Position numbers and translations under genes: made by a program. From Hyphomicrobiales bacterium (lineage in GTDB: Bacteria > Pseudomonadota > Alphaproteobacteria > Rhizobiales > Rhizobiaceae), in assembly GCA_003577315.1 (NCBI GenBank), contig QEVK01000029.1, forward strand, positions 1 to 36,854: DNA of 36,854 nucleotides, in the 5' to 3' direction. Below, one piece after another: positions 35,605 to 36,854 of the stretch (positions are counted from its first letter, which is position 1; every line of letters starts with the position of its first letter). Below the pieces are notes generated by a model, which saw only the letters and a program-made list of their open reading frames with translations, did no database searches and was not told where the DNA came from.

Positions 35605-36533
35605 CAAATGCCTTCCGAGGGCTTCATGCCGATGCGCTCGGCCTGATTGATCACGTGTCGCACCAGTCTTATGGTCGCAACATCCACCATCTTGCCGTCA
35701 ACTTGGATGGCCCCAAGTCCTTTGGCCTGTGCATCCGCGTAGGCGGCGATTGCCCTGTAGGCCCGGTCGACCTCATCCTGACTGACACTGAAGACCGATT
35801 GTGCGATCGTGACTTGGCTCGGATGGATCGCCCATTTCCCGACCGCTCCGAGCTTCTTCGCCCGGACACACTCGGTCCGATACCATTCGCCGTCCTGGAA
35901 GTTGACGAAAGGACCATCCACCGCGTCGAGGCCAAAGGTTCGCGCGGCGACGATGATCTTGTATCGAGCGTAATGCCAGATATCGCCTGGGTATCCTGAG
36001 TCGCCGGCGATGGCGTTAGGGTCTATCCCCTGCGAGGCGGAGTAATCGCCCATGCCGAAGATCAGTGCCTCAAGCCGAGGGGACGCGGCGGCAATCTCTT
36101 CAACGCGCATCACAGCTTCAGCTTCCTCGATTAGGACCTCGACGCCGATCCGCCGCCGGTAGCCCTTCTTCGTCTCGATCTGCGTCAGAAGCCGGTCAAC
36201 GAACAACACGTCACTCGCGCTACGCACCTTTGGCACGAGGATCGTGTCGAGATTCTTGCCCGCCCCCTCCACAACTTCGATGATATCCTCATAGGCGAAA
36301 TGAGTATCAAGATCGTTGATGCGTACGCAGCGGACCGTATCGCCGAAATCGAACGAGTTCAGTGCTTCGACAATCTGGCCACGGGCAGCCACCTTCGCCG
36401 TAGGTGCGACTGCGTCTTCCAAGTCGAGGAAGACATGGTCAACATCCATCGCGGCTGCCTTGCGTATCATCCTTTCGTTCGAGCCGGGCACCGCAAGCTG
36501 GCAGCGTCGAAGCCGCCTCGGTCGTTCATTCAT
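35604..36533 (-). CDS. Malyl-CoA / beta-methylmalyl-CoA lyase-like protein (CitE superfamily)
   Basis: This 309-residue TIM-barrel lyase resembles Rhodobacter Mcl1, which cleaves malyl-CoA and beta-methylmalyl-CoA. Matching landmarks are RRCQLAVPGSNERM, FLDLEDAVAP, CVRINDLDTHFAYEDII, EVLIEEAEAV with VEEIAAASPRLEALIFGMGDYSAS, WHYARYKIIVAARTFGLDAVDGPFVNFQD in outline, and VGKWAIHPSQV. ATG 36533 follows GGAGG at seven bases. It is the first intact gene of the lyase - hydratase - lyase operon; anything upstream has been cut off by the right insertion sequence. The natural substrate could be methylmalyl-CoA, malyl-CoA or citramalyl-CoA. Confidence 0.86.
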   Translation of the reverse strand: MNERPRRLRRCQLAVPGSNERMIRKAAAMDVDHVFLDLEDAVAPTAKVAARGQIVEALNSFDFGDTVRCVRINDLDTHFAYEDIIEVVEGAGKNLDTILVPKVRSASDVLFVDRLLTQIETKKGYRRRIGVEVLIEEAEAVMRVEEIAAASPRLEALIFGMGDYSASQGIDPNAIAGDSGYPGDIWHYARYKIIVAARTFGLDAVDGPFVNFQDGEWYRTECVRAKKLGAVGKWAIHPSQVTIAQSVFSVSQDEVDRAYRAIAAYADAQAKGLGAIQVDGKMVDVATIRLVRHVINQAERIGMKPSEGI

Positions 36534-36590
36534 CCCAAAACCTCCAACCGCATCGCCGATTAAGCCTGTAGATTGGGATCTCTTCGAAAC

Positions 36591-36808
36591 TCACGATGGG
36601 TTCTCCTTTACTTTCGGTGCGCTTACTCGGCCGTCGACTGGACAAGCGTGCAATAAACGGTCGAGGGTATTGCCGAAGTTCACGCCGCTGGCGACTAGGT
36701 TCAGCGAAGACAACCTGTGGGCCGCAACTAGTTGCCCATTCATGTCAGGTCCGACCCTGAGAACGGCGGTGAGAAAGTCGACCACGGCAGCGGCGGGATA
36801 GTCCCGCT
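36591..36808 (-). pseudogene. Possible gene remnant next to the insertion sequence
   Basis: An open frame on the minus strand runs from the insertion-sequence edge to a stop at 36591 (for example PAAAVVDFLTAVLRVG, ending SAPKVKENPS). It has no ATG start, though a GTG at 36785 is possible. It may be the cut C-terminal end of a gene that once preceded the lyase operon, or chance. No family is recognised. Confidence 0.25.
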
Positions 36809-36854
36809 GCGGGCGGCGTAAAAGTCGTCCACTTTTTCCCTTTTCTGCGAGGCG
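36809..36854 (+). mobile_element. Terminal part of a second IS21-like insertion sequence (body lies to the right)
   Basis: The stretch TGCGGGCGGCGTAAAAGTCG followed by TCCACTTTTTCCC matches the terminal repeat theme at the left edge of the window. GGCGGCG-AAAAGT-GTCCACTT recurs there with two differences over 23 bases. The exact tip is uncertain because the usual TGT start is not perfect. Only about 46 bases are visible. Confidence 0.5.

Overview
The window looks like a chromosomal segment of a GC-rich alphaproteobacterium of the Rhizobiales, most likely near Mesorhizobium, Aminobacter and other Phyllobacteriaceae. The signs are the serC-serA pair with an alphaproteobacterial serC-motif leader, the order purA - membrane protein - rpoH - rluD, and the GC-rich codon use. 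This placement is inference from gene content; no 16S gene is present. Both window ends carry what look like IS21-family terminal sequences (1-97 and about 36809-36854).

Left part (98-9718): a methyl-accepting chemotaxis gene cut by the left insertion sequence, two tandem AraC-type regulators of equal length, a TauE/SafE permease, a small membrane protein, a LysE-type exporter, and a tyrosine phenol-lyase gene behind a Crp/Fnr regulator. The lyase has the family's diagnostic residues and an extra C-terminal tail encoded antisense to the exporter gene.

Housekeeping core (9719-19827): serC and serA (serine synthesis), an EamA permease, purA, a Pro/Ala-rich membrane protein, rpoH, an RluD-type pseudouridine synthase, a small membrane protein and tRNA-Glu(CUC). 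Clear intrinsic terminators separate several of the units.

Mobile element (about 19828 to about 30960): an apparent integrative and mobilizable element next to tRNA-Glu. All genes lie on the minus strand: a large serine recombinase whose reading frame runs into the tRNA gene, a MobF relaxase with a coupled 106-residue protein, a VirD4/TraD-like coupling protein, a membrane protein with a LysM-like end, a ParA-like ATPase, an orphan DNA cytosine-5 methyltransferase, and a coupled pair of unrecognised genes (441 and 147 codons). No mating-pair-formation genes are present, so transfer would need a helper. The relaxase, ParA and methyltransferase units each start 48-55 bases downstream of an identical 14-base motif (TCGTTAGGCCAGCA), probably a shared operator or promoter. 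This is the most notable unexplained signal in the window.

Right part (30965-36854): a decayed IS110-family copy with 15-base inverted ends, then etfA-etfB (electron transfer flavoprotein), then a three-gene operon of visibly lower GC content: a CitE/malyl-CoA-lyase-like protein, a double-hotdog MaoC hydratase, and a second CitE-like lyase. This set suggests breakdown of a C4/C5 dicarboxylic acid as its CoA ester. The operon's upstream side is cut short by the right insertion sequence.
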